Below the pieces are notes generated by a model. That model ran no database searches. It saw only the letters and a program-made list of their open reading frames with translations, and had not been told where the DNA came from. From positions 1 to 44,402 of IMG/VR virus record IMGVR_UViG_3300003691_000017: DNA of 44,402 bases; one strand, 5' to 3'. Position 1 is the stretch's first letter, and each line of letters opens with the position of its first letter. This stretch comes from a virus. A program made the position numbers and the translations under genes. This document shows positions 44,302 to 44,402 of this stretch, piece by piece.

Positions 44302-44402
44302 TTTTCGAAATCCACAAATTCTTGAACTGTCAATAATTCGCTACCGCAAACAGGGCAAGGCTTACCTACAAGCTCAAGAATAATTTCATCATGAAATTCA
44401 GT
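44298..44402 (-). CDS. C-terminal end of a zinc-binding protein (partial)
   Basis: The minus-strand frame open at the right edge ends at TGA 44300-44298, giving 34 residues: TEFHDEIILELVGKPCPVCG, then SELLTVQEFVDFEK. CPVCG suggests half of a zinc ribbon. The stop overlaps the start of the VRR-NUC-like gene by 4 nt, so the two are translated together. Confidence 0.65.
   Translation of the reverse strand, partial: TEFHDEIILELVGKPCPVCGSELLTVQEFVDFEK

Overview
The window is part of a tailed double-stranded DNA phage genome of siphovirus type. It carries a complete set of head, neck, tail and lysis genes, including a tape-measure protein and a frameshifted tail chaperone. It also has its own replication proteins: a family B DNA polymerase, a primase-helicase, a flavin-dependent thymidylate synthase and a MazG-like hydrolase. 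There is one tRNA-Leu(UAA). No integrase or lysogeny repressor is visible. A GTA-type three-helix holin and the general style of the tail-tip genes suggest an alphaproteobacterial host. That host assignment is an inference and rests on no sequence search. Base composition is AT-rich.

Layout. (1) 1-2445, plus strand: the end of a repeat-tailed protein, tRNA-Leu, then DNA polymerase. (2) 2446-14830, minus strand, read right to left: tail completion, tail terminator, major tail protein, G and G-T chaperones, tape measure, tail-tip proteins, tail fibre, endolysin and holins. (3) 14878-18220, plus strand: an island inside the virion genes with a MoxR/CobS-type AAA+ ATPase, a degenerate VWA protein and a carbohydrate-binding-like protein. 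(4) 18217-29236, minus strand: terminase small and large subunits, portal, scaffold, P22-type coat protein, a repeat protein, a duplicated small domain, head-tail adaptor, stopper and minor head protein. Two small plus-strand genes are inserted here with their own promoters (23593 and 19699), and two more lie between the terminase genes. (5) 29289-38491, plus strand: many small early-type genes, mostly unknown, in short translationally coupled operons. A repeated promoter-leader cassette drives them. ThyX lies on the minus strand inside this block. (6) 38495-44402: a small-RNA candidate, a minus-strand HTH plus primase-helicase operon, a plus-strand MazG-like operon, and minus-strand TetR-like, VRR-NUC-like and zinc-binding genes.

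How it works together. Early plus-strand genes are served by TTGACC-N17-TATAAC-type promoters whose 17-bp spacer is itself conserved. Two such promoters (14823 and 27994) overlap the start codons of minus-strand virion genes, so early and late transcription or translation may interfere with each other. The most unusual observations are four. The coat protein, the major tail protein and perhaps the scaffold carry Sec-signal-like N-termini. Paired GGAU-loop hairpins with base-pair covariation precede both the scaffold and the coat genes. A three-hairpin RNA candidate at 38531-38645 exposes a CCUCC anti-Shine-Dalgarno motif. A secreted outer-membrane-barrel-like protein is encoded at 38015-38491.
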